Of a stretch of DNA of 64,000 nt, positions 53,070 through 64,000 are shown one piece after another. A program made the translations under genes and the position numbers. Source of the DNA: Posidonia oceanica (lineage: Eukaryota; Streptophyta; Magnoliopsida; Alismatales; Posidoniaceae); the NCBI GenBank assembly GCA_037176725.1, contig JAZBRS010000014.1, positions 71,468,501 through 71,532,500 of the forward strand. Direction: 5' to 3'. How positions within the stretch are numbered: position 1 is the stretch's first letter; every line of letters starts with the position of its first letter. The notes below the pieces were generated by a model. It did no database searches, was not told the origin of the DNA, and saw only the letters and a list, made by a program, of their open reading frames with translations.

Positions 53070-56000
53070 CATAGTTTACATAGTACAGTACAATCGGCAA
53101 CTGGACAAAAAGTCTCTCTTCGAAATGGATATGCCTTGAACTTCTTTAGGTGACCAATTTTGCTTCTCTGCTTGTAGTCTCCAAGTACGTGATCATAAGT
53201 GCAGCCACGTAAGCCTCTTCTTTCTTCCAATGAAAAAGGTAAATTGTTATCAAATTGATCACGTCTCCGAGCCCATTATCTATCTTCACGGCTTCACATA
53301 AACCTTTTCTTTCTTCCAATGAAAAAGGTGACTGCAGCCCTCTTCCTTCTTCTTGTCAGATCGAGTCAAAACTTTCCCAGGTTCAACCTATCGTCTTCCG
53401 AACAATAGATTCCCATTTTCTAAGTACAGGACAAACCAAACGTGGTTTTGAAAAAGTTAAAAGCTTTTGATGACATACTTGCCCATCTTGAATCCACAGA
53501 ATAAAAATTGAAGGGTTGATGCATTGGACGAAATAAAAACGACATCAACACCTTAGTTCTTTAATAACGCAGTTCAACTTCATCTTTTCAATTATGTAAC
53601 CCTTTCTTATGTGAACGAATGAGGTCCACAGTGTGTAATGTATTGCATATTCCTTTTTATTCATAATATCGTCGCTATTTCATTGAAGCTCAGTTCTTTA
53701 ACAAAGTTCAACTTCTTTTAATATGATGAAATCATTTCTTATGAGTGAATAAGGTCCACAATATGTAATTAATCTATAGCATATATGAAGGAGGTACAGT
53801 CTTATCTATATCCTTATCTTTTAAATTTAGACAGCCAGTAGAGCAGATATAGACCTGCTTTCTCTATAATTCTACCTTTACCAGTTCCATCATCGACGGT
53901 ATAATATAAAATGGGTAGGGTAAACGAGTGTAATCTTGTTTAAGCAATTGTTTTGAACATTGAGTGTTTAAATAAATAACTAAAATTACATTCTATTGCT
54001 ATATATATTATAAATTATTAGAATTGAAGAATTCATAGTTAAAACACTGTGCTTCAATGTTTCATTACAAATTCAAATCAAAATTGCTAGATAAATATAT
54101 AAAGCATTGTTTATGATTTTATAATTTTAGAAGAAAGGTAAAATTAAAAAAATAAAGTAATTAGAATAATACGGATAGACGGATAAACAGATAAATGGAA
54201 GACGGATACATAGTTATCCTTATCTGTACCTTAAATTATTTCTATCCTTATCCGTATAAAATGAGATGGATCAGGATGGATAACAGATAAATATTTACTG
54301 GCTTAGGCTTATACCTCAATTCCAAACATCATCACTGCTTCATTTGAACGGAGACTAGGATGACATTATTGTATTACAATTATTTTCTTTTGGGCATGTG
54401 ACTTCCTAAAAGGGGTAATCCACATAAAAAAAGAGTTCTTTACTTACTCTTCAAAAAAAACTACAATCTTTTGATGACATGCCTTCATGTGGACAAGTAA
54501 AGGAATTTGCTAAGGAAATTCAAGATTTTAACCGTTGCATTTCTTGTGAACCTTGAACTGCATCATGAGCTGCGGTTTTGATGAAATCAATAAACTTGTT
54601 CAATGCATGTTTTGTAGGAAATTGACTTATATGAAAAAATGTTGTGAAAAAATGTTATAAAATGTGTAAACAACAGTTTCTTAAATTTTTTTTGAATGGC
54701 ACTACTCCAAAGACCTATGCGTAACATCACCTATAAATTATTTTTCTCAAAATAAATCTATTTTTTTGTTTTTTGTGGACTATAAGATTTGAATGTTCAA
54801 TCTCTCGTACAATCACAAAAAGACTTATCAACAGCCAAGATGCTATCGGTCTCTTTTAAAAATATTATTATATCGATTTGAAGAAATGTGAACATAGAAA
54901 ACTTTAAGATTTTATGTCTACTCACCATAAATTTTAACAAATTTGTAATAAAAAAAACATTAACATGAATTATAACCACCAACTTTATGCCTAGTTTTAT
55001 TTATAAAAGTGAATATACAAAAACTTTAAGATTTTATGTGCACTCATCATAATTTTTAACAAATTTTTAATAAAAATTAACTTTATTTAAAACTTTTTTG
55101 CCTAGATTTATTTATATATTAACAAATTAATTTATTAAACATCAATGAGTGAACTAAAGGAGAACTACATTCAGAACGTTGTCTATAATTAAATGTCTAT
55201 GCCCAACAATCATTGGATGGGAAGATATTATGAGAAATTGAATATATATGACAAAATAAATAAAAAATAAAAAAATCTGCTAATTTTATGTGTTGTCACG
55301 TTGCACCATTCTCCTACTTGACATTAGAAATAGCAATATAACATAGATACGTGAGTTTTGGTTGAATTTTAAGATGCAATTCTTAATTTAATAAATTTTA
55401 TTTTTTTATCAACTATACAATTTTTAATATTAAAGCTTCATATCTATGAAATACATTTACCTTTTGTATGTAATGATCGATCATTCACTTAATAAACTAT
55501 GATATATATTACTATAATTGTATTACTGTAGGGGATATATAAACCATGTACATGTATAAGAATCGCATCATCAATATCACCATAATTGTCGAAGTATATA
55601 ATGTTAAATAGTAACCTTTTTAAAGCCGGGTCTACCTGATCATTTTCCTTATATCTGTGTACATGAAAAGCAAAATTTGTTGCTCGTGGACTAACTTATT
55701 AATAACTTTTATTAAGAAGAGGTTTTGCTGTATAAGAAAAAAACATGTAGGATATTAGGATCTACACAATTATTTATAAATTTACGTGTACATGAAAAGC
55801 AAGTATTGTTGCTCGTGAAAGTTATTAAACAACATTTATTAAGAAGGTGCTGTTGTATTACTTGGGAAAGAAAATATGATTATAGATTGTTCGGATTGTA
55901 TACTGCTAATCATCTCAGTGTACAATGCTTATTAAGCACGCTTAATCGTATATAGACGTGGAGATCATATGATTAGGACCTTGAACTTAACCCGTTCCAC

Positions 56001-56105
56001 ACGTGAAAGAAATAGAGTCTCAAGAAAGTAAGTCCTCCTCTGGTTTTCCATGCACCAAAACCCATAGATATCTTGATTTGCGGTAAAATCTCAAATCAAA
56101 ACCCT
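53070..56105. other. AT-rich intergenic DNA with several local duplications
   Basis: No gene seen. Diverged duplications: TTTCTTTCTTCCAATGAAAA-type (about 53218 and 53309); GTTCAACTTC..GTCCACA.T.TGTAAT (53572-53640 and 53704-53770); AACTTTAAGATTTTATGT.TA (54901 and 55022); and TACATGAAAAGCAA..TTGTTG (55671 and 55789). A patch at 53800-54300 is rich in GGATA/TATCC words in both orientations and may be an old palindromic element. Confidence 0.5.
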
Positions 56106-56109
56106 AAAG

Positions 56110-56690
56110 TCGATCCGAACAATTTTCAAATCGAATCGTATCATTTTATCTATTGGAATCGAATTGAATCGAACTATTTAAAATAAGTTTGGTTCGATTC
56201 GATTTATGGTTTATCTATTTAATAAAATATATAGAAATAATAAGATGTTGATATTTTTTTTTCTCCTTCGTGTTGTATATCATGTAAAGTGAAATATGAT
56301 ACAGATATTAAAACTTTGAATGCAAATCTAGTCCATAAATAACAACATTTTTTTGACAGAATATAAAATTCCATTAGGAAAACAACTGACCTAGCCACAA
56401 TATTAAATTATTTTGAAGAATCCGACAACAATATAAAATTCTAAAGTAGCAAACAGATATTAAATATAATCTAAATGTGCTACATATATTAATATAATGG
56501 TACCATATGATGTAACATATTAGTATTAATACTGGATTTAAATATTTATTGTACATTTATTATTTATTGATTCGGTTCGATTTGGTTAAACCATCTTTGA
56601 AACTATAAATCGAACCATATAAATCGATTTGAAGATATTTTAAATCGAATTAAACCATTAAAAATGATTTGATCCGATTTAATTAATCAA
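56110..56690. repeat. Palindromic element with TCGATTTGG / CGGTTCGATT ends (candidate)
   Basis: AATCGAATC, TTGGTTCGATTCGATTTATG on the left and GATTCGGTTCGATTTGG, AAATCGAACCATATAAATCG on the right repeat the same words in both orientations around an AT-rich middle. This fits a non-autonomous DNA element with degenerate inverted ends. Boundaries and superfamily are unclear. Confidence 0.4.
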
Positions 56691-56699
56691 TTTAGACGA

Positions 56700-58140
56700 T
56701 TTAAATGTCGACCAAAGACGTATAATACTCGCATGTACGAGAGCGGCAACCTGACAATCATCCACGTGAGATGGATTCTTTTTTTTTTGTTAAAATCCAG
56801 TGCACAAACAGGTATCATTGGCCTGCCATGACCGTGATAGTCACTGTATAACGATATAAAATGAATATTCGTTCTGGATATCTTCATTCGCAAATTCTAA
56901 GTAAAGTTCCACCGAGTGAAAGATTGGACTTTTCCTTCGAGACAGTTCACTTGTAGTGACTGCACAAGCATAAGGGACGATAATGATGATGTAATGAAAT
57001 CGTTGCGATGGTGTATCATAAAACAGGAACATATATAATGGGTGGTGAGAGGAACGGAACTTCAAGTGTTCAATATCTATCCATTCGATATCTTAGTAAT
57101 TTTATGAGTGGTAGTACTTCTCTCTCACATTAAAAAAAAAAGAAACAAAAAACAAATCTTTCGGAAAAGAAAATGACAATGACTGCCACGCATGCAAAGT
57201 TTAGCTTTGAAAAGACTCGCATATTTGTAAGGACACGAGGACAAGAAAATGATATGTAAGCAAATGCAAATACACAAATCATTCATGAGAGGGATCGGTA
57301 CGTATGACCTCTCTCCAAAATAATACTATTTCTCTCTTCCTAAAGTCTCACGATAATCAGAAACGACAACACAACATAATTTGACATTTTTATTTCAAGT
57401 GTGTGTCTCCCTTAATTCCTCCCGTTTAATAAACTACTAATAACATCAGTCCACTGTTCACCACAAGAGTAGAGCGTTAGACCATTAACAACGGGTTATG
57501 TTGTGAACTGTTTTTCTGTGGTGGTATCGTATTGAGTTGGGCAATCTCTGCATGATCGGTGGCCACCACATATACATATGAGAGAGTCAACTCTTTGGCA
57601 AATAATTCAGTAATTTAATATGAATGATGCTAATGTCTCAAGCAGTGCAGGTAATCTATCCACAAGTACGTCGTCTTCAATGATAGTGTATACTCTAATC
57701 CCTCTGTATCTTATCATTGTTATACCAGAAATTTAATATACCAGGACATTGCAAGCAGTTCCACATGCATGGACGTTGCTTGACCTTGGATCACATTGGG
57801 GGTTTCAATTTCTCAAACACCAGGATCCATGATTTTCATTTAAAATGACAAGTAGTGTAGGAAAAGAATCAAATATATTAAAAAAAAAAAAAAAAGTTGA
57901 ACGATGCAATAGATTAGGTTGTGTCGACCATCTACTTGGCAGGAACGTGGAAAACAACAGAGGAAAAATCACATGGTTATAATGTTAGAGCTCTTTATTA
58001 AAGGAAAGATATATGATTGGTGTGGTTCAATGGGCAAATGGATAAGACCTAACCAGGATGGTGGCAGACCATATCAAAGTGGGTTTCATTGCTCTTGTAT
58101 GTTTGACTCAGTCATAAAGAGCAAAAGAATTCACGATTAA
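56700..58140. other. Intergenic DNA, no gene seen
   Basis: A-runs lie at 57130-57138 and 57879-57894. The ORF 57919-58140 follows the second A-run but matches nothing I know. Confidence 0.5.
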
Positions 58141-58446
58141 TTAGTTATCGCGAGGAAACGATCCATTTTTTTTCTAAGAACAGAGATCAAACAATAAAAG
58201 AGAAATAAAAAATATATATAAATAAAAAAAATACACGTAAACACAAAAATTTACGAGATTTGACTAAATAAGCTTACGTCTTCGAGGTAGAGTGAGATAT
58301 TTCACTAAGAATCCAAGATAAATACAAGATACAGGAAATTTATGAAGTAGAAGATCTAAAAATATCACCCTAAAAAGAGTTGTCACAAAGGACTCTTAAT
58401 ATTAAACTAGAATTGGAAAAGATCTCTTTTATATTCCTAACATGTG

Positions 58447-58498
<52 letters not shown>

Positions 58499-58710
58499 TA
58501 TATGTAGAGTAAAATGGATTCGTTTATAATAAAATTTTTCCAAAGCAAACGTCTGCAAATCCCTTGCACCGATCCTATACGCTAGCGGATGTTTATAGTA
58601 GATGTCTACCAATCTCCTATGTTGATTTAGTAACACAGTAGATGTCTGTCAGGCCATTTTAAGACATATTCAACCGTTATTTTTCACTCAATTGTGGTTG
58701 AGATCCAACA
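58141..58710 (-). repeat. Copia LTR remnant, minus strand
   Basis: Read on minus, it starts TGTTGGATCTCAACCACAAT at 58710, a typical copia LTR start, and has GACGTTTGC/GACATCTAC-type words in U3 (58545-58650). Its far end GTTATCGCGAGGAAAC resembles the end of the copia LTR at 10013 (GTTACCGTCGAGGAC), so the two families are related. A (TA)n microsatellite (58448-58502) interrupts it. No internal coding sequence adjoins. Confidence 0.62.
58448..58502. repeat. (TA)n microsatellite
   Basis: About 27 TA units with a single ATG interruption near 58480. Confidence 0.95.
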
Positions 58711-61011
58711 ATTTTCCTAATGTATGCACGGATTTCAAGAAACATGTACATGTACTCTACGCATGGATCTATGATTAAGAATCCAAATAAACCAAGTAGC
58801 GCAATTAATTAGGAAAAGATTCTCTCTCTAAAAAAAGGCTCGTATTAGATGATATAGTTCATCATCCTTAGTAAAGAAGATGGGTAAGATCAAGAAGAAG
58901 CACTAGTTTTTAATTAGCAAGGAAATGAAAATATCAAAGGCAAGTCTTCAGAATAGCTTTATTTCTGTAGTCTGATAAACCTATCTCTATCTTATGTGGG
59001 CGAAAACGTATCAGAGTTCGTCCACAAATGTCGATCAACATATTAATCGTCGGAGATCTCAAAGGAAGCAGGGCACAAAAGGAAGAGACGACAGAGAGAA
59101 TAGAAAAATATCCTTATCCATAACCACACAAGCACACACCATCCTCGTCATTAAATAGAGAAAGATTGTGTTGGTTATGGGAGAAGAATAAAGAGTAGTT
59201 GTTGACCATTGTGTTGGTTATGGGAGAAGAATAAAGAGTAGTTGTTGACCATGTCTCTTCAAGGAATTCAAAGTTGAAATTAATTAAGTGTATTAATTAA
59301 TTATATCAAAACAAATTACTGTAAAAAGAAACTCAAGACATTCCCCAAAGCCCATAGCCTAACTCCAAGCTCGTGAGCACACGTGTATGTGGTCATCTAT
59401 TTCCTTTCTATGCTCTTGTGAATACTTGTTCTAGAGTTTCAAGATAATAGATCTTATGAGACATATCTTTCTAAACAATGTGAGATCAAAAATATGAGTA
59501 TATAAAAGAATAAGTGGCTCCTTAATCATTTGCACAAATATTCCTCTAAAATTTTGATATTTCTCATGTCTTGAGACTTTGAATTACTAAATAGAGTTTA
59601 TATAATATTTGATTTTCTTTCATGTCTCACACGAATCTAATTGATTTAATCTATATGGATCCAATAATAATGTGATGTGCAAGACAGGAATGAACTTAAT
59701 GTTAAACAAACCATATGTTTCTGAAAAAAAGAATCATCATATTCATTATTTCAAAGAGACAATTAAAGAAAATCTGTCTTAGTTATTCCACAAGAAAAAG
59801 GGAGGAAATAAGAGAGCCTCCAATTTCAAGTATTCAGTTGGCTATTAAGTTGTAAATTAGGACCAACCTTGCATCTGGAACTAAGCAATCAGCCACGAGA
59901 GGATGCCTTGTCAATTTTGTTTGGAATTTCCTCTAGATGGATGGTCCCCGTATCACTTAAAAATTTGAAATTCTCCTCTCAAGTGGGAGAAATTATACCA
60001 TGCGGGTGTCCAAACACTCAAGCCACACATATCCAAGGAGAATCTCTACAGCCATAAAGCTTAACCTTTGATTTGTTTATCTTTCATCATGTTTGATCCT
60101 ACTAATCTAGTCGGGTTATACTACAACTAAAAATAATCACATACTACCTACTCTCGCCTACTAAAAATAATCTTGTAGAGAATTTCTTTGGCAATTTAAC
60201 AATTAAGATTTATTGGTTGCACAAATCGTACATATATTAGTTATCCGCAATTCTGTCTGATATAGATAGATGTTCTCTACCTACCACCAATAAAATAATA
60301 ATGATGGCCCCATGCTTTGCCACAGGCTATTTTCCAAAATCTAGCTTGTAGATGATCACAAACTTCTATTGTGCAAGCACAATTCTATTGCTGTACTTAA
60401 ATTACACATGGCAAAAAAAAATCAGATTGTTGCCAAATAGTATCAAAATAATCCAGAAGCACACCCTTCTCAATTTTTTTCTACCTCCTCCTTTTCATTT
60501 TTTAAATATTTTTTCGTTCACGTGACATCATATTAGTAATGTGGTACTGTTTTTTTTTTTTTAAACGAAGTAATGTGGTACTGTTCTTCTAACGTTTCTG
60601 CAAACGTTGCCAAACCATTGGAGGAAAATACCTTATAAAATGGTATTTTCTTTCAAAATCATGAATAATCCATGATGTTCAACTTAATTTCTCTTAAAAG
60701 TGCCCTCTAAGGTTCAAATACTACCTACTTAAAAGATGAACAAAACACAACATTAGTTACACCCGTCTAATGCACAGTTTTTTTATGTTAAAAAATATAT
60801 TTTCATATGTATATACAAATTTCCAGAAGGGCCAATGTTAATTTCTTATTACTTAATAATCTCTTCACCTAGAGGTCCCAATTTGCAGTAAATTTCCATG
60901 GTTGAACTAAACGCTCTTCATGTGGCTCATAATATTTCTCAGACAACGTAACATAATTCGTCTACGTAACAGTGTGAAATTTGTGATTTCTACAAAGAAT
61001 CAATTACCCAC
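58711..61011. other. AT-rich intergenic DNA, no gene seen
   Basis: No coding match; 59869-60057 is a short unremarkable ORF. A perfect 43-bp tandem duplication is listed separately. T-runs lie near 60551-60562. Confidence 0.5.
59167..59252 (+). repeat. Perfect 43-bp tandem duplication
   Basis: The unit beginning TGTGTTGGTTATGGGAGAAG occurs at 59167 and again at 59210 without a difference, so it arose recently by slippage or a repair event. Confidence 0.92.
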
Positions 61012-61014
61012 TTA

Positions 61015-61200
61015 CACTACTAGAAAATCTGATTTTTGCGAGGACGGGTTGCGAGGACTTAGCGAGGATAAGTCCTCGTCAATTTCCAACGAGGACAAAT
61101 AGCGAGGAAATAGAGAGGACATTTCCTCACAATAATGTTGCGAGGATTTAGCAAGGAAATGGCCTCACTATTTCCTCGCTAAATCTGAACTAAAATATCC
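61015..61200 (+). mobile_element. 5' terminus of a CACTA (En/Spm) transposon
   Basis: CACTACTAGAAAATCTGATT at 61015 is a classic CACTA end, preceded by TTA (3-bp duplications are usual). The next ~170 bp hold dense subterminal words AGCGAGGA/TCCTCGCT in both orientations (61038-61185), as in CACTA transposase-binding regions. No matching inverted end (…CTAGTAGTG) is evident before 64000, so the element's right limit is unknown; it may run past the window or be truncated. Confidence 0.75.
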
Positions 61201-64000
61201 AACCATGGGTCCTTTTCCCCATTTCTTTCTTACTCTCACCTGCATCTCCTCCTTCACCTCCGCAGCACCGGCTCCTCCTCCACCTCCGCCTCTTCTCGCC
61301 AACATGCTCCTCCTCATCCTCCGCGGCGCCTCCTCCCTCCTCAGCCTCTTGGCCTCCACCGTGTGCCTCCTCCGCCTCTACTCTCTGCTGTGCACCTCCT
61401 TAGCCTCCTGCCCTCCGGGTGAGTAGCAATGATTCAATCTAGTACATTGGGATTTTTGTCTTCGTTTTGGACTAGGGAAGACGAGAAGATCTAGGAGATG
61501 AGAAAAAACCAGAGTAAATTCATCTATAGGTGTTGATTAGGGTCTATGCCTCCGATGATTAGGGTTTTCGCTGGTGGGTTTCTTCTCTGCTTCCGAAGTT
61601 TAGGGTTGGTGCTGGCAGGTTCTGGTGATCTTCAGGAGGGTGGTTTCTTCCGATGCTCGTCTGCGGATCTGTTTTTTTTATCTTCTTTAGCCTTTGCGAT
61701 AATAGGGTTCTGACAGTCCTGTTCTGGGTTAGTTCTGGCAATCATTGGGGAAGTTATTATGTACATTGTCCTCGTTTGTGTGTGCTTATTCAGGCTCTTC
61801 TATTGATTTTCTTTTTCTGTCGAGGGAGGATTGCTTCGTTTTCCTTCTCTTGTGGGTGTTTGTGTAGCAGAGTTGCTGCTAGTCTCGCGATGTCATGGAT
61901 GAGTCTTCCAACGGTTGGTCCTTTGTAGAAGTTGACAATTTTTTTATTCTCATATTAGTCCCTTTGTTTACTCATATAAGGAGTAGAGGTAAAAAAAGAA
62001 GAGAAGAGAGTAGAAAGTAATCACCATATCATAGAATGAAAGATATTTGATTAAAGAAATTTTATGAAGAAAAACCATGACATGTTGACATTCCCTTCTA
62101 ATTGCTAAAGCACTTATCAACATACTGAACCTCACTAGACCCTATGAAGACTAGAGTAGAGTACATTGAAGCAGGATCAATATATGGTTAGGATACAAAC
62201 TTTTTTTTTTTTTTTGAAAGGTAGTATCAGACACATGACTTGGTCCTCTTGGACCCCTCCCAAACCTCACCAAAACAGCAATCCAGTAGTTCCTAATTAC
62301 CAGCTTTGCAACACATAGACACAAAAAAGAAGAAGAAACAAAAGAAGGGGAAATGTAAGTATACCAGCTTTCAGTATCTGAATAATCAGCAACTGATAAT
62401 CTTACAGAGAGAGGACAACTGCATTTGATGCTGCAATCAGAGCCACAAGTGCTCATTAACTCATGTATGTGAATCCACTTGTCCCTCCTGTACTCATTCA
62501 CCATTGGGCTCTACAAACCCTAAAGGGATGGACACTGGTCTATGGAAACACTAGAAGAATGCATGAAAGAAATCAGAAGTTCAATTGAGGGTCTATAACC
62601 CAAGGAAGAACTAAGGCAGAAGTTCTTCTTTGCTCAATGAAAAGTTTGAAGTTTCCAGCAGTTGTAGGAAAATTATCTATATCAACAATTCCTATTCTTT
62701 GTAGATCTTTGTCAGCAATAGAATAGGCTTTTTTGGGTTTAATAAGCATATTCAGATCATATAACAAGATCCTCATATTGATTAGAAAATCATAAATATT
62801 CAATCTATTTCCACCCATTCTACGTTTATTTCTATGTTTCAATTTTTGGTTGTTTGCAAGTAACATTTGCAAATTATAAACCATTCTGATTAGAATGCAA
62901 AGCTAAGTTACTTTAACTGCTTGAATAACATACTTTACTCTTCAAATGCATGATATTATGTTTAAGCATGAACAATTAATGTAGTGTTGTGAACTAGTTT
63001 CCTTCTGTTAGTTGTCCACTTATTTTTAATGTCTATATTTCTTTTCTTTTCTTTTCTTTTCTTTTGAAAGGAATAAATTGAATTCACCTTTGATCAGAGC
63101 TACTAGTGAAATCCTAGAAAGTTGGCTACCTTTACATCATGCTTTGCTTATGAATATGTGTACTTGCATATTATTTTTTCTAAATGCTTTTGAATATGTG
63201 TACTTGCTTATTATTATTTTACTTTGTAATAGATCAAAGAGTAGGATAATTAAAAAATAATTGCATAATACATCAAGACGTACCATGCACACACGCGCAC
63301 TATAATAAATCGCATATCAGATGCTAGGTATGCGTCCTTTGCACGTCAGGTGTGTGTGTGCACCACATGAAGAGATTTCATCACCTTTCATGTGGTTTTT
63401 TGAGTACTGTGGGGGGATCTCATCACCTCTCACATCGATGCATGTTTTCTTTTTTTTTTGTGGATGTGTTTTCTTACAGGTGCAGGTGGGGGTTATTAGG
63501 GGTTAGGATTTAGAATTTAAGACTAAGATTTAAATATTAAATTCATACTTGAACTAATTAAAATGCCTATCATCACTAGTGTGGTCACTTACTCGTTGAG
63601 GTTGGCATTAATTCCTAAAAACTACACAGAACTTATACAATCATCACAAATGCAACAATGAAAGTGATAATCAAAATTAAAGTACTCTAAAATGCTAATC
63701 ATGCATCATTCGTCATTTTAGACTGATGTACACACATATATTTCTTTTACGTTGTTGTATTTGATTAAATGCTTGCAATCCTGATCATACATCATAAATA
63801 TTTGCTATGTTTTTATTTATGCGTGCATTCATCAATAGCATTGCATATCATTACAAAAATACAGTAAAAGTCATATACTATGGGGCATCACCTATTAAAC
63901 AAGATGAGGTGGGGATTTCATCACCCTTTCCTTTGCCCACAAACCATCTAAGTATCTAAATCATTAGGTGTCCTAAGACCAGTAATAAAATGAATGTAGA
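61201..64000. other. Sequence downstream of the CACTA end, no certain gene
   Basis: 61205-61420 is C/T-rich and could be a leader; the ORF there (MGPFPHFFLTLTCISS...) is mostly compositional. On minus, 62150-62504 reads MVNEYRRDKWIHIHELMSTC, then a cysteine-containing end and a possible donor site (CTGTAAG, inverted near 62406); beyond it the strand ends in an A-run (T-run at 62201-62217), suggesting a retroposed or transcribed segment. (TTTTC)n lies at 63042-63065; a ~40-bp tandem duplication around GAATATGTGTACTTGC is at about 63151 and 63191. CTCATCACC/TTTCATCACC words recur near 63378, 63418 and 63917. Confidence 0.4.

Noticed and set aside
62573..62884. 103-codon minus ORF (MVYNLQMLLANNQ...)
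   Set aside because: No recognisable motif, low-complexity Lys/Asn/Ile composition typical of AT-rich DNA.

Overview
The window is angiosperm nuclear DNA made almost entirely of transposable elements in several nesting layers. Evidence for a plant: copia and Tat/Ogre-type Ty3/gypsy retrotransposons, hAT and CACTA DNA transposons, an NBS-LRR-type leucine-rich-repeat fragment, and nepenthesin-type aspartyl protease and probable exostosin pseudogene fragments. I found no intact host gene, no tRNA or rRNA gene and no CRISPR array. The species cannot be named from the sequence.

Layout. 1-2173: pieces of two Tat-lineage LTRs in opposite orientation. 2174-5061: AT-rich intergenic DNA with a MITE in a TA microsatellite. 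5062-9511: a 4.45-kb hAT transposon with terminal repeats and a 7/8 target duplication; it carries a decayed transposase (7021-9386) and a captured LRR gene fragment (6206-6838) lying between two copies of a ~105-bp sequence. 10014-47157: an old minus-strand copia element (LTRs 10014-10934 and 46247-47157, internally deleted) split by two later insertions. One is a deleted hAT with a BED-finger remnant (12448-15012). The other is a giant Tat/Ogre-like Ty3/gypsy insertion (15343-44900).

The giant insertion has a 5968-bp 5' LTR, a tRNA-type primer binding site, decayed gag-protease-RT-RNaseH-archaeal RNaseH-integrase, an extra 400-codon ORF of plant-mobile-domain type, and ~1.8 kb of palindromic repeat arrays. 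Then come a hairpin, a polypurine tract and a 3' LTR lacking its last ~38 nt. Fused to that LTR is a 3.1-kb inverted copy of the LTR's 5' part. As a result both outer ends of the insertion are U3 ends. They are flanked by CTATA/CTATC, and removing everything between (with one duplicate) restores the copia RT reading frame. This is the most unusual structure here: it looks like integration of an aberrant, partly palindromic cDNA.

47158-64000: intergenic DNA with a MITE (48012-48499), a chimeric pseudogene patch (48890-49900), a solo Tat-lineage LTR with a perfect TTAAT duplication (50086-52550), a poly(A)-tailed truncated retrocopy, a copia LTR remnant (~58141-58710), and the start of a CACTA transposon at 61015. 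The Tat-lineage LTRs share a conserved core block and a primer-binding-site-like motif ~150-170 nt before their ends.

Relative ages by eye: the copia LTR pair differs more (about 85-90% identical) than the giant element's LTR pair (well above 95% in most stretches), which agrees with the nesting order. All identities are visual estimates.
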